Below are positions 43,178 to 54,785 of a DNA stretch of 60,000 nt, piece after piece; the stretch's first letter is position 1, and each line of letters starts with the position of its first letter. Source of the DNA: Symbiodinium natans (Eukaryota > Sar > Dinophyceae > Suessiales > Symbiodiniaceae); contig CAJNDS010002693.1 in assembly GCA_905221605.1 (NCBI GenBank), positions 30,001 through 90,000 of the forward strand, written 5' to 3'. Below the pieces are notes generated by a model. It searched no databases and was not told the origin of the DNA. It worked only from the letters and a program-made list of their open reading frames with translations. A program made the translations under genes and the position numbers.

Positions 43178-43590
43178 AGGGTTTGGGGTTTGGGGTTTGG
43201 GGTTTGGCGTTTGGGGTTTGGGGTTTGGGGTTTGGGGTTTGGGGTTTAGGGTTTGTGGTTTGGGGTCTAGGGTTTAGGGTTTAGGGTTTAGGGTTTAGGG
43301 TTTAGGGTTTGGGGTTTGGGGTTTGGGGTTTAGGGTTTAGGGTTGGGGGTTTAGGGTCTACGGCTTCGGGTAGAAACCCGGCCTAGGAGCTGGCACCAGG
43401 GTCGCCGGCACACAGCTGGGCCAACAGGCGGGACAGGCGCAGCGACATGGCTTCTAAACTATGCGCCTTTTTGGGGGATCCGATCACATTTAGGGTTTAG
43501 GGGTTTAGGGGTTTAGGGGTTTAGGGGTTTAGGGGTTTAGGGGTTTAGGGTTTCGGGTTTAGGATTTAGGGTTTAGGGTTTAGGGTTTAG
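43178..43590 (+). repeat. TTTGGGG, TTTAGGG and TTTAGGGG arrays
   Basis: TTTGGGG at 43180-43265, TTTAGGG to 43375, and the 8-mer TTTAGGGG at 43493-43545. Confidence 0.9.
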
Positions 43591-44104
43591 GGAGATCATG
43601 ATGCGGAGCCTTACATGTAAGGTGCCCAAAAAACGGGCGCATACTTTAGAGAATCCCAACTAGACGGTTTGGGGTTTACGGGCTTCAGGGTTTAGTGGGT
43701 TAGGAGCTCACGAGGGCCTTGAGGGTCCAGGATTTTGGGCTGAGGGCCTCGGGCTTAGCGTTTAGGGTTGAGGGTTTAGGTTTTTAGGGTTTAGGGGAGG
43801 GCGCTTAAGGTTTGCCTTTGGGTTTGGGATCCCTGCCCACCCCACGGTCTGATGCTCAAAGGCTTCGAGTCAGGCCGTATACCACCTATGTGATGGATCA
43901 CGGGCAGTATGGGGGGGTTGCTGAAAATAGGGATCCCTTATTGCGGTCCATTATCTAAGGGACTCCTGCTATTTGGGGGGTCTATTTTAGGGCTAAACCC
44001 CCGTATGAAGCCAAGTCATGCTCAGCTGCTTGTCACCCAAGCTGCAGCTACCCCCAAAAACCTCCTCGAGGTTTACACCCCTCCCTCCTTTTGGCGTACC
44101 TGGC

Positions 44105-44660
44105 TCCCTAAACCCTGACCCATAAACCCATAAACCTATAAACCCATAAACCCATAAACCCATAAACCCTAAACCCTAAACCCTAACCCTAAACCCTACC
44201 AACCTACTAAACCCTACTAAACCCTACTAAACAAATAACCCTACTAAACTACTAAACCCTACTAACCTACAAACCCTACTAGCCTACTAACCTACCCCAG
44301 AAAACCGCCCAACCTTAGAGGTACCATGGGCGGGCTCCTCCACCCCTGAAAGGTTGGGAAACCCCAACACCGTGAAGCCAAAGCCCCAAGAAGCAAGAAG
44401 AACCTGAAGCCCTAAACCCTATAAACCCTATAAACCCTATAAGCCCTGTAAACCCTATAAACCCTATAAACCCTATACACCCTATAAGCCCTATAAACCC
44501 TATAAACCCTATAAACCCTAAACCCTATAAACCCTATAAACCCTATAAACCCTATAAACCCTATAAACCCTATAAACCCTATAAACCCTATAAACACTAT
44601 AAACCCTATGAACCCTATAAACCCTGTAAACCCTATAAACCCTATAAACCCACCCGAAAC
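44105..44660 (-). repeat. CCCATAAA, CCCTACTAAA and CCCTATAAA arrays
   Basis: CCCATAAA at 44110-44170, CCCTACTAA at 44195-44290, and the 9-mer CCCTATAAA at 44412-44655. Three lengthened variants stand next to one another. Confidence 0.9.
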
Positions 44661-44769
44661 GCTAACCCCCCCCCCCCCCACCCCACATGCACCCCGAAAA
44701 TTTTGGGGCCTGGAGGCAGGAGAGAAGAAAAGAAACCTTTTGGAGCCCTCCTCCAACTCGACCCTAGAC

Positions 44770-44808
<39 letters not shown>

Positions 44809-44879
44809 AAACCCTAAACCCTAAACGGGGAGCCGGCGAGCTCGGCAGGATGGTGTGCTTGCAAGACTTGACCTGCTAA

Positions 44880-45190
44880 GGGTTGGGGGTTGGGGTGTAG
44901 GGTATAGGGTTTAGGGTTTAGGGTTAGGGTGTAGGGTTTAGGGTTTAGGGCTAGGGTTAGAGTTTAGGGGGTTTAGGGTTTAGGGTTTTTAGGGTTTAGG
45001 GCTAGGGTTTAGGGTTTTTAGGGTTTAGGGTTTAGGGTTTAGGGGGTTTAGGGTTTAGGGTTTAGGGTTTAGGTTAGGGTTTTAGGGTTTAGGGTTTAGG
45101 GTGGTTCAGGTTTCAGGGTTCAGGGTTCGGGTTCAGGGTTCAGGGCAGGGTCCGGGTTTAGGGTCAGGTGAGGGGGGGGGGGGGGGGGGA
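44880..45190 (+). repeat. degenerate TTTAGGG array and G run
   Basis: TTTAGGG with TTTTTAGGG and GTTAGGG units, then about 17 G around 45173-45189. Confidence 0.85.
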
Positions 45191-45789
45191 GTGGGGGAAC
45201 CTTGAGCGCTTCTCTCTGAAGGGGGGGGGCGCTGAGTCTTTCAGGGTTGTTCTTTCGGTCCCCTAAACCCCTAAACCCCTAAACCCCTAAACCCCTAAAC
45301 CCCTAAACCCCTAAACCCTAAACCCTAAACTTCGGATGATGCAGCCTTTTTGCAGATGTTTCTAGGGCTTTAAGGGACTGGAGGAGCTTGGCTTCTCAAG
45401 CGTCTCTAAGGCTTTAAGCCCTCAAGTCAGCACCCTGCGTATGCACCCTCAGCCCTAAATCCCTTTGAAGCCCCCCACCCCCCCAATAAAGTCCTCCCTA
45501 CACTCTAGACCCAACCCTAAACCATAAAGCATCCTAAACCCCAAACCCCAAACCCTGAAACCCGAAATACCTTCCCAAGACCCAAACAAGAGCCGACGGC
45601 GTTGGCGAAACTTGGCCGGGCCTCGTACTCGAGCAACTTCGCCTGTGGGTTCAGGGTTTAGGGTTTAGGGTTTAGGGTTAGCGCTTAAGGGTGGTTGAGG
45701 TTTGGGGTGTGCGGTTTTGGGGCAGCAGGTTTGGACGTGCGCCTGTAAGCGCCCTATAAACACAACACCAACTATACACCTTACGAACA

Positions 45790-46245
45790 CTATGTATGTA
45801 TGTATGTATGTATGTATGTATGTATGTATGTACGTATGTATATAATATACATACAGACATACATACATACATACGTACATACATACATGCATGCATGCAT
45901 GCATGCGTGCGTGCGTGCATGCATGCATGCATACATGCATACATGCATACATGCATACATGCATAAATTCATACAGGCATACACCCACTAACCCCATCAA
46001 CCCTTTAACCCTATCAACCCGATTAACAGAATTAACCGCATTAAGCCTAGTTCTCCTTTTAAGCCTAACCCCACTAACCCCATTAATCCGATCAACCGAT
46101 TGATCAACCCATTTGACCCTATCAACCCTATGAACACTCCCTTTCCGTACTAAACCTATTATCCCTACCAACCTAGACTCCGTTAACTCCAATCACCCGA
46201 TCAACCCTACCCTATCAACCCTATTGCCTATTCACCTTACAACCC
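45790..46245. repeat. TGTA/CATA/CATG tetramers and AACCCTATC array
   Basis: Perfect TGTA, ACAT and GCAT tetramers at 45790-45965, then degenerate AACCCYATC 9-mers to 46245. The long open frames here are artefacts. Confidence 0.9.
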
Positions 46246-46959
46246 TGAAGCCTAAACCCAACTGATTTGGGAAACTAAGGCTCCCGCGTCCTGCGGGGCA
46301 GGCTCCGCAGAGAAAGCCTTGCGATTCCAGTGGCAAAGTGTCCCTGTAAACCCCATAGACCTTCGAGAAAAAACCAACCCCACATTGAAACCCATTTCAA
46401 GCCCTACTAAAGCCCTCAAGCGCATGGCGCTCATGGGATGCAGTGTCTCCAGATTGCGGGGCTGTTTGTCGGGCTTAGGGTTTAAGGTTTAGGGCTTAGG
46501 GTTTAGGGTTTCGGGTTTAGGGCTTAGGGTTTAGGGTTCCCTAAACCCTCAACCCTAAGCTCTAAACCCCAAAATTCACGCAGCCCTGAGATCGCAACTT
46601 AAAGAATCCAAGTGAGGCACGCGTCATGTCAGTCATGAAGCGCTAGGCTCCCAAGCCCTTCAAGGCCCTAGGATTCAAGGTTGGGGGGCCTTGAGGGTTT
46701 GGGGTTTGGGGGGTTTAGGAGTTTAAGGTTTGGGGTTTAGGGTTTGGGGTTTAGGGTTTAGGGTTTTGGGTTTTGGGTTTTGGGTTTTGGGTGACCAAGG
46801 GCACGGCCACGGCCACCCATGCTAAGAAGCAGCGCGGAAGATGCATGTGAGGGGGATGAAAGAAAGAGGGAGGGTAGGTTCTGCTAAAGTGCTAAGCCCC
46901 GCCCCCATGATTACCCGTAAACTCAACCCTTAAAGCCTAGACCCTAAACCCTGAATCCT

Positions 46960-48300
46960 AAAAACCCTAATAATTACGCTCCTTCGGGGACGCCTCTGTT
47001 GGGATGGTAAGCATTTCGGGAGGGGCGAATTTGGGGCTGTGGGAAGTTGGGATCTCTTACTGCAGGGGTTGCGTTCGGACTCCAAAAGAAGGGGCCCTTA
47101 TTTAGAGAAATGGCCCATACAACATATGGACTCATAGGGGTTCGGAATTTAGGGTTGGGGAGATCACAGGTTGCTCTGGTGGAGGTTATAGGGTTTAGGG
47201 TTTGGGGCTTTGGGGTCTAAAGCCCTCTTTAAAGTAGCCGCAGTCGGCTGGAAGCTTGAGCAAAAGCGCAGCGGCAAACCTTACTGATAAAGCCTGTCGG
47301 GGCCTAAGGCTGAGTAACCCAATGCTTGGTATTCAGGGCTCACAAAACCCTAAACCCTAAACCCTCAACCCTATTTGATCGTGCACAGATCAACCCTAGC
47401 TCAAACCAGAGGGGGCTAGGGTAAAGGAAGAGGGGCACAGGCACAATCCCCGAAACCAAAAAAGACATCCCGACGGCACCGCCCAGCGAGCTACGGGCGG
47501 CGCGCCTTTTCGACCAGTTTCCAAACCAGTGAAAGCCAAAAACAGACAAAAGGAACGTTGTTCAGGAAGATGTCAAAGCTGAGGAGGTTCGACTATGCAG
47601 TTTATCTACGGCATACAAAAACCACCAACATCCTAAACCTTAAAGAAAGGCGACGGCCCCTTGCGCTTCAGCTTTCGAGCACTTCATGCTAGTTTTGCAA
47701 TCATGAGTCCATAACGAAGGCCGACAGACATGGGAACAAATGTTGGACTGCCTTTCCGCTCCCTGGCACTCTTTGGTTTCCGTGCCCAGATAAATTAGTA
47801 CTGTGGGTTCCATGTTGCTACGTTACGGTATATTCAGTGTTCAGGTTTGTTCCCTTCAGTGTGCGAAAACATTCCCCAAGTTTTGCAATCAAGAGTCCAC
47901 AACAAAAGCCCGACACAGGACGGACTTGACCTGGTGGTGACCTTTTGTAGAAATCGCCCTTCACCAGGGCCAACAAACAGTCTGCCAGTTTCAGGGTCCA
48001 CGTTAATTCCTCTTAGTCCAGGAAAATTAAGACGCGGGCGGCATTGCCGATTGACGTATAGTAATGTATAGCACGATGCCTGGCCCGGCATTTGCTCTCA
48101 GAGCCGCGCCCCATGTGGGACATGTACGGTACAAAGAGTAGTCGCAGGGCAATTGAGTTTTCAGTCTAGACAATTGTATGTACTGCGTGTTACTTGTAGG
48201 TTAACGATACTGGCTTCAGAAATTGCTTGGAGCGGTTCGTTGTGGACTGACGCAACAGGTTGCCTCCTTTTCGCCGAGGCCTTGTTACAGGGACACAATT
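46960..48300. other. longest repeat-poor stretch, no gene recognised
   Basis: Only a few TTTAGGG units occur. It contains a local duplication (TTTTGCAATCATGAGTCCA at about 47693, TTTTGCAATCAAGAGTCCA at about 47881). It lies 3' of the nuclease-like relic and could belong to the same dead element. No protein is recognised. Confidence 0.5.
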
Positions 48301-48342
48301 TGGCTGCACAGGGTTTAGGGTTTAGGGTGTAGGATTTAGGGT

Positions 48343-49474
48343 TTAGGGTTTACAGGGTTTACGGCGGCGTGACCTTCTTCTCAATGTCCGGCGCATCTTG
48401 GCTGTCCTGTTCTGACTCCATCTGGTCGAAAGTTGGGGAACGGTTCTTGTTCGGAAACGCTTCCTGACGCACAAAAGCTCACTGACGATGTCCGGCATTT
48501 GTGGAACATTGTCCACGAAAGGCTCTCCGGCAGCATGTGGTGCTGTGGAAACGACCATCATGCCTTTGACTTCTTTGGAATAGTATTGCGTGAGAACCCA
48601 CTTGTACATGTTTAGCTGGAGTCTGTAACGCTCGCCCTGACAGTCAGGGACGCGTGACGAGGGCCAAGGGACCGAGCATGCGTCGTCCGTAACTGTCATA
48701 TTCGGACGGAGCAAATCTTGTCCAGTCCACGAGCAAGAGCTCGTCGTCGCCTTCGTCTAGAAACACTGCATCAATGAAGCCAGCTAGATCCTCTTTCATC
48801 GCACGAAGGGCCCATGCCGTGCGATATATTCTCAGCTTCGGAAATTCATTCACTGCGTCGCAGAGAAGTCGTAAGCACATGGGAGAGCTCGCTTTCCATG
48901 CATCTGGGACGGACGTCGAGACCGTTCAGTAGGTGTTCGAACATCGCGTGCATCCAAGTTCCGGCTGCACAGGCTCTCAAGCTGTTACAACTCCACGACT
49001 GCATAGTCTCGCCATCTGTTAAAGCAAACTCTTCTCAGATCTGAAAGTTGAAACTGCTCGGCAAGACCGCATCTGCGCACTTCAGGGGGGCGACGCACAA
49101 AGCAGCTGGATCATCCAGCCGTTTCTGAAGGTCACGGATTGAGACTTCGTGAAGAACTCCAGTGATTGCAAACTGAAGCAGCAAGGCACGCGAAAGAGCG
49201 GAACCTCTCTGATCTTCAAGCTCTCTGATTAAGTAGTGTATCCTCAACAGATCACTCAGGCAACTATTGTTGAGGCACACTGGAAGTTTTCCTCTGCTTG
49301 GCTGATAGATCTCCAGCTCATCCCCTTTCCAGACTCCCCTACACCCCAAGTTCCGTCACAACCTCACCAAAAGGCGATCGGCGCAATCGGATATCTCGAA
49401 AGAAGGGGCTGTGTGGAGGAGAGCAGAAGCTGCATGCTTCCTTTCGCACTTACCTGATGACGCCGCCGTTGCAT
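48343..49474 (-). pseudogene. decayed PD-(D/E)XK nuclease-like gene
   Basis: The fragments, in descending order but in changing frames, are AGTWMHAMFEHLLNGLDV (about 48990-48935), RIYRTAWALRAMKEDLAGFI then DAVFLDEGDDELLLVDWT (48840-48720), and YRLQLNMYKWVLTQYYSKEV with VPQMPDIVSELL (48620-48470). Together they match a PD-(D/E)XK-type domain (pattern GTxxHxxxE, YRTEW, GxIDxxF, LxDWKR, YxLQLNxYxxIL). An in-frame TGA at 49037-49035 and two frame changes (near 48885 and 48655) break it. The lysine of the DWK motif is threonine (DWT), so nuclease activity would be lost even if joined. Upstream, a possible first exon (ATG 49474) ends at a perfect CAG|GTAAGT donor with a 45-nt intron. Very short introns could explain some frame changes, but decay is simpler. 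Confidence 0.6.
49409..49453 (-). other. possible 45-nt GT-AG intron
   Basis: CATCAG|GTAAGT begins it, and a pyrimidine tract ending CTCCACACAG closes it. Removal joins a short ATG-led frame (49474-49454) in phase to PLLSRYPIAPIAF. It lies upstream of the nuclease-like relic. A second very short candidate intron (29 nt, 49367-49339) follows and is much less credible. Confidence 0.4.
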
Positions 49475-49795
49475 ATTAATCTGCTTGCACTATACGTTGT
49501 CCGGGTGCCTCTGCCCGCGCGCTGTCCTCAACCGCCTGCACCAAGCTCCGAAAACTTTACGATGATCCACGTGCAACACGCGCGTCGCAGCACTTTGCGC
49601 GTGGCATCACTTTGCACAAGGCCTGGCTTTGGACGACGAAACCGTTTGCATCCAAAGCCGTGCCAGCCTCCGGCCCAGGCAACATCTCACCATCATCTGC
49701 AACATATATAAGCTAGAGTCTAAACTCTGTCTACTCCCCGAAAATAGCCCTACACCCGGATCGAGCTATAAACCCCCCAACGAGGAGTGTAGAAG

Positions 49796-49951
49796 ATGGC
49801 TTACATAAGGCACAGGCTCAGCGGAGACGGTATGGATGCTCAGCTGTCAGGGCGTCGAGGGCCTCAAGCCGTGGAAGCCATGGCTGAATCTGGGAGATCC
49901 GATTGTTTTGGGGTGCCCCCATTTTTTGGAGCCAAGCTCGCGCTGTAGCCT
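49796..49951 (+). CDS. small open frame, unrecognised
   Basis: ATG at 49796 opens a 51-residue frame beginning MAYIRHRLSGDGMDAQLSGR and ending at TAG. It lies in a unique stretch. No family signature is seen, so it may be chance. Confidence 0.2.
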
Positions 49952-50058
49952 GAACTCGGCACTGAATCCCGGGAAAAGCATCCTAGACACTCCTCAAGCT
50001 CAACACGCGACGGCAGGCCCAAAGACGCTGTTTCCACTCTAGGGTCGCCAGATCTCGC

Positions 50059-50130
50059 TCAGACTCGGGCGATCTTCCTGGCCAAGATGGCCAGGGCCTT
50101 CTGCTTCTGCTCTTTGAGAAGGGCAACGAG
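50059..50130 (-). CDS. possible terminal exon, lysine-rich helix
   Basis: After a TTGCGTAG acceptor the frame reads LVALLKEQKQKALAILARKI then ARV and TGA. The amphipathic, basic ending looks like a C-terminal helix of a real protein. No family is assigned. Confidence 0.3.
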   Translation of the reverse strand, partial: LVALLKEQKQKALAILARKIARV

Positions 50131-50586
50131 CTACGCAATGTTGCGGACCCAGCAACGCAGAGCAACTCTTGCAACGGTTGGAGCCCAAAGCAGGGTTTAG
50201 GGCTTGGTAGGGTCACCGGTTTGGGTTCTTGGGTTTAGGCGTTTAGGGCTTCGGGGCTTGGGGCTGTGGGGCTCTTGGATTTGGAGGTTGGAATCCTTGA
50301 GGCGAACCCAGATTGAACGCTTTTTCCTTCACGCGGCCGCTGCAAGAACGTCTCCCCGCTATCCTAGAGAGCCCAATGCCAGTACCTCGCAACTCAGGAA
50401 CACACCCTAACCTTTTTTTAGGAGCCCTAATTGAATTGTAACTTGAGGCATCATTATTCCTTAACCTGAACTGTGAGGTGTTGGGCTCGTTGCTATGTAC
50501 AGGCGGAGCCGGCGCCCCGCCTTGAATCAATCAATGCCGGGGTCTCCGCGACTTTGGGCAACTACTCAAGAGCGCACATGGGGGAT

Positions 50587-50684
50587 TTCCGAATCCGGTC
50601 ATAGGGGGTACCCTTTTGGGGGTTCCTATCATGAGGATTATACTATTTTGGGGGGTATGTTAAGGGTACCCCCTATGATTGGGA
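50587..50684. mobile_element. TIR element, family H (TCATAGGGGGTACCCTT)
   Basis: A perfect 17-bp inverted repeat TCATAGGGGGTACCCTT / AAGGGTACCCCCTATGA encloses about 60 bp, with partly inverted flanks outside. Confidence 0.5.
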
Positions 50685-50749
50685 AGCACCCACTTGCCCG
50701 GCTTCGGGGTTGTACAGGGCATTATGGCAGGTTTGGGGGTTTGGGGTAA

Positions 50750-50850
50750 AAGGGTCTAGGGTTTAGGGTTTAGGGTTTAGGGTTTAGGGTTTAGGGTTTA
50801 GGGTTTAGGGTTTAGGGTTTAGGGTTTAGGGTTTAGGGTTTAGGGTTTCG
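50750..50850 (+). repeat. TTTAGGG array
   Basis: Thirteen perfect units. Confidence 0.95.
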
Positions 50851-50997
50851 TCCTAACCTCACTTCGCATCCTTCTCGGCCTCATCTTCCTCATCTTCCTC
50901 ATTCTCCTCTTCCTCATCTCTCTCCTTCCCCTTGAGCGTCTCAGAGAAGGCAGCCGCAAAGGCCGGAAAGCCAAACACCTGGGTTTAGGGTTTAGGG

Positions 50998-51180
50998 TTA
51001 GAAGGGTTATAAGGGTTATAATGGTTATAATGGTTATAAGGGTTATAAGGGTTATAAGGGTTATAAGGGTTATAAGGGTTATAAGGGTTATGAGGGTTAT
51101 AAGGGTTATAAGGGTTACAAGGGTTATAAGGGCTATAAGGGTTATAAGGGCTATAAGGGTTATAAGGGTCATAAGGGTTG
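50998..51180 (+). repeat. GGTTATAAG (9-mer) array
   Basis: About 20 units, reverse-complement-like to the CCCTATAAA array at 44.4 kb. Frames on both strands are artefacts. Confidence 0.95.
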
Positions 51181-52160
51181 TGCCGAAGTGCCCCGTGGAA
51201 ACTCCAAGCCTTCGAACGCTGTCGGAGCTCCCCGAAGGCCAAAACATACGCAAAATGCGCGTCCGAACGTGGGGGCACTCCTTGCGCACGAGCAATTACT
51301 ACGACATCCTTGTTCCAGGAACCCCCGATATCCTTGCGTACCCCAAATTCTACAACATCCTTGTTCCGGGACATTTTCGCAAGCGTAGCTTCTGGAAACC
51401 CCGCGAGCTCCTAGGTGAGCCCCAAAAACTCGAAGCCGTTCAGTCCCCCGAGCTCAGTCCCCGACCAGGAGCCAGTGGTTGTGGCCACATTCCGCGCGCC
51501 TCTTAGCGATGAGCCGGTCTGTTTTAGGGGCTTGAGATCTCTAAGGTTCGGGGCTTTCGCTTTAAGGCGGCGTAGGGGCTGAAGAGCTTCGCACAAAAGC
51601 GCCTGACTGTCGCAGCATGACTGTAGACAGCCTTACTCCATCTCATCAATCCCTTTAGCTCCTGTTCCGCCCAAGGACTTTCGGTTTGCATTTTGTCGAA
51701 CTCCAACATAACCCCCGTTGCTTTGGAGGCTCGTGACAACAGCCATCCGACCGCGACGAATCAACCACCCTGAACCCTAAACCCTACACCCTCTACTGGT
51801 CCTGGGTCCAGTCGAGGCTTCCCCCCATGACTTTACTGCCTACCTTCCACAGGCACTGTAGCAACTCACAAAGCATGCACCAAACATGCTGCACAGCTGC
51901 GTGCAAACCGCCCGCACGAAAACCTAAACCATAAACCGGAGAGAAAAAAAAAAAAACAGACAGACACAAAGAGCCCCAAAGACGAGAAAGCAAACCAAAA
52001 AGCAAGCCCCCAAGTGACTTAGGCTCACGAAACACAACTGCCTATGGTCAGCTCTCTAATTTATGGTCCCTTTTGGAGCACACTGAATCATAAGGGCCCG
52101 CCTGAGACAATAGCAACCCCAAAAAGGGACCAGATCTTCGAGAAGTGCCCATCGGAACAC
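51180..52160. other. repeat-poor stretch, no gene recognised
   Basis: Several frames of 60-130 codons overlap on both strands, but none shows a family signature. ACCCCAAAAAGGGACC near 52110 resembles a segment near 13120, so short dispersed elements are present. Confidence 0.5.
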
Positions 52161-52440
52161 TAACTCCTGAACCCTAAACCCTAAACCCTAAACCCTAACC
52201 CTTAAACCCCTAGCCCCTAAACCCTAAACCCTAAACCCTAAACCCTAAACCCTAAGCCCTAAACCCTAAACCCTACCGAGCCCACATTCCTGAGACTCCA
52301 AGATTCAAATTTGTGCACGTGGATGCAAATTATTCAGCTTGGAATGTTCCGGGTTTAGGGTTTAGGGTTTAAGGTTTAGGATTTAGGGTTTAGGGTTTAG
52401 GGTTTACGGTTTAGTTAGGGTTTAGGGTTTAGGGTATGGG

Positions 52441-52570
52441 GTTCCCCCTTAGACTAACAGTCCTGAATAGGGATTATAGTAACTTTCGCGTTTAGGACTT
52501 AGGGTTTAGGGTCTAGCGTTAAAACTCCTATTACAATCCCCATTAGGGACTGCTAGTCTATGGAAAACAT
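52441..52570. mobile_element. TIR element, family C, with telomere-like insert
   Basis: Left end GTTCCCCCTTAGACTAACAGTC, right end GACTGCTAGTCTATGGAAAAC. The interior holds TTAGGACTTAGGGTTTAGGG, so it too contains telomere-like sequence. Confidence 0.5.
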
Positions 52571-52887
52571 CCCAACATTCAGACCCGGGTTTAGGATTTA
52601 GGGTTTAGGGTTGAGGGTTTAGGGTTTAGGGTTTAGGGTTTAGGGTTTCGGGTTTAGGGTTTGGGGTTTAGGGGTCCGATTCTCAGAACCCCATCGAGAC
52701 ATTAGAGCCCGCGAAGGCCACTCCGGCCCCGCCCTAACCCCTAAACCCCGACACCTGAATGCCCTGAACTCACCCAAGCCTATAGCTCAGCCCCAAAATA
52801 CCTGAATCCCCTAGACACATCGAGGACACTCAGCCCTAGCCCTAAACCCTAGCCCTAAACCCTAGCCCTAAACCCTAGCCCTAAGCG

Positions 52888-52962
52888 TGGTTGGCCGGGG
52901 CCCGCGCTTCACCGTGGCGCCTTTCGCCTTCAGACCCTCGTGCAGCCCGCTACCTGGGGGTT
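52888..52962 (-). CDS. coding-like island, unknown
   Basis: The frame reads GLHEGLKAKGATVKRGPRP between a CAGGTAG acceptor region and a CCCTAGCCCTAAA array. No family is assigned. Its 75 bp of unique sequence is bounded on both sides by telomere-like variants. Confidence 0.3.
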
Positions 52963-53079
52963 TGGGGTTTCGGGCTAGAGGGTCTAGGGTTTAGGGCTGG
53001 AGGGTTTGGGGTTTAGGGCTAGGGTTTAGGGTCTAGGGTTTAGGGTTTAGGGTCGAGGGTTGAGGGTTTAGGGTCATAG

Positions 53080-53600
53080 AAATTGTGTGGGTTACTTGGG
53101 TCCGGAGTTTTGACCGGGTTTTGACCGAGTTTCTCGTTTTGCTTTTTGCTGAAACACACCAGCTTTTTCAGCTTCTTTTCAAGACCTTGAAAAAAAAACT
53201 GTCGGCCTTTTTGGTGTGTGAAAGCCCCAAATATGTAAAGATCACTGCCAAACTGGCGAAAATCCCTATGGTTTGTTCTTGATTGAGGATTTGTGCAGGC
53301 CCAAGATCACTAAAATTGGCCACTAGCCAAGCTAGCGAAAATCCCAATGTCATTTCTGGAGCCGTCTTCCCGCCTTTAAGGCTGAGTCTAAGGTCCAGCT
53401 AAGGGCATAGAATATCGGCTCACACGGCTCGGCATGTCAACACTGGTTCCGGGGAAACTTGATATCTGAGCAGTTCTCAAAAACCCTAAACCCTAAACCC
53501 GAAACCCTTTTGGCCTTAATTGAGGACTTGTGGCCCCGAACCCTAAACTCTAAAAATTGGTGGGGGCGGGGCGCGGGGGCGGGGGGGTTCAAAGGTGTGA
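53080..53600. other. unique stretch with internal duplication
   Basis: AAGATCACTGCCAAACTGGCGAAAATCCC at about 53235 and AAGATCACTAAAATTGGCC...GCTAGCGAAAATCCC at about 53304 are diverged copies. No gene is recognised. Confidence 0.5.
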
Positions 53601-53739
53601 GATGGAGTCCCGAGGCTGTAGGGGCTTAGGGTTTAGGGTTTATGGTTTAGGGTTTAGGGTTTGGGGTTTAGGGTTTCAAGCTTTGGGGCTTTGGGCGTGA
53701 GGGGTTTCAGGGCGTCCGGGGTGTAGGGTTCAGGTCTTA

Positions 53740-53886
53740 TACTTGGAGGTTCCTGGCACTTCGTAACCCAATGATAGCTGTACTTATAACCCAATGATAA
53801 CCCTATTGGGATACTTAAGGGGCTTAGATGTGGGTGAAAAACTACACTCCTCATGGGCTACCCTAAGTACCATGAACCTCCAAGTA
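53740..53886. mobile_element. TIR element, family A, complete
   Basis: A 147-bp copy has ends TACTTGGAGGTTCCTGG... and ...ACCATGAACCTCCAAGTA and TA on both sides. Internal sequence (GTAACCCAATGATAGCTGTAC) is shared with the other copies. Confidence 0.75.
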
Positions 53887-54119
53887 GGGTTTTAAGCTCA
53901 GGGCAAGGCGAAGGGCAAACTCGAACGAAATCGAGGCTTTTCGTGCACTGCACAGAGTAGAGAGGGAGGGAGTGGCCCAGCTTGCCGAGTCGGCTGTCCA
54001 CAGGCTTTTAGGGTTTGGGGTTTGGGGCTTAGGGTTTAGGGCTTAGGGTTTAGGGTTTAGGGTTTAGGGTTTAGGGCTTAAGGTTTGGGGTTTAGGGCTT
54101 TGGGGCTTACGGTTAGGGC

Positions 54120-54530
54120 CGGTTAGGGTTTGCAGGGTTTTTCGGGTCTATCGGCTTTATCAAAAACTTTGGGGCTTTAGAAAGCTTCCAGGCCTAGGCT
54201 TTACTTTGTAGGGCTTACAAGGTTTGATCCCAACTCTCTCGAAACCTTGTTTCTCAACACCCACCTAACCATGGGGGGCTGTTGTAACTCCAGGTCCCCC
54301 TATAGACTTATAGCTGCCTCTTGCAACAAAGGATGCCTAACCAGAGGACCTCCAAAAAGGAAGTGATATTCATGAGCCCCGGACCAATCTGCTAAACACA
54401 TGCCCGTAAATTTCAATCTGGGATCCTATATGCTGCCTACCTGTCCACCCATCCTCTCCCCTCAACGAATGGTAACTTGGTCGTCTCCTGGGCAGGTCGG
54501 TGCGGGCGACCCTGACCCCAAAACCCTAAA
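54120..54530. other. unique stretch, no gene recognised
   Basis: About 400 bp with no telomere-like array and no convincing frame. Confidence 0.4.
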
Positions 54531-54544
54531 CCCTAAACCCTAGG

Positions 54545-54640
54545 CCGTAGAGTTTCCCGTAAAGTTGGGGAGGCTCCCCCTGAGCGCGCAGCTTGCGAAG
54601 AGGATGTCTTCCAACAGGGGCAAGCCCAAGAGCTCCTGGG
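54545..54640 (-). CDS. coding-like island, possible hydrolase 3' exon
   Basis: After an AAGCCCAG acceptor two frames are open. One gives GRHPLRKLRAQGEPPQLYGK, resembling the helix and loop before the catalytic His of alpha/beta hydrolases. The other begins ELLGLPLLEDILFASCALRG. The frame cannot be chosen. Confidence 0.35.
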
Positions 54641-54704
54641 CTTCTTAGGATTTAGGGTTTAGGGTTTAGGGTTTAGGGTTCAGGGTTTCGGGCTTCGGGG
54701 TGGA

Positions 54705-54785
54705 TGCCAGTAGAAGACCTGTAGGCACTGGCCCTGGACTCCAGGTGGTTCGAGGTGAGCTTTGTTTGCGCCAAGGGCACACTGA
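54705..54785 (-). CDS. coding-like island, unknown
   Basis: After GTTTCAG the frame reads CALGANKAHLEPPGVQGQ and LQVFYWHP. It reads like protein, but I do not recognise it. It lies between the hydrolase exons and the 54.6 kb island on the same strand. Confidence 0.3.

Noticed and set aside
45665-46192. 175-codon frame with CMYACMH runs
   Set aside because: It is a translation of TGTA/CATG tetranucleotide repeat.
50840-51506. Frames with (VIRVIRVI) or (NPYNPY) repeats
   Set aside because: They are translations of the GGTTATAAG 9-mer array.
52888-54785. VOC/glyoxalase gene from GLHEGLKAKGATV and GANKAHLE islands
   Set aside because: The order of the islands does not fit a glyoxalase domain and frames are ambiguous.
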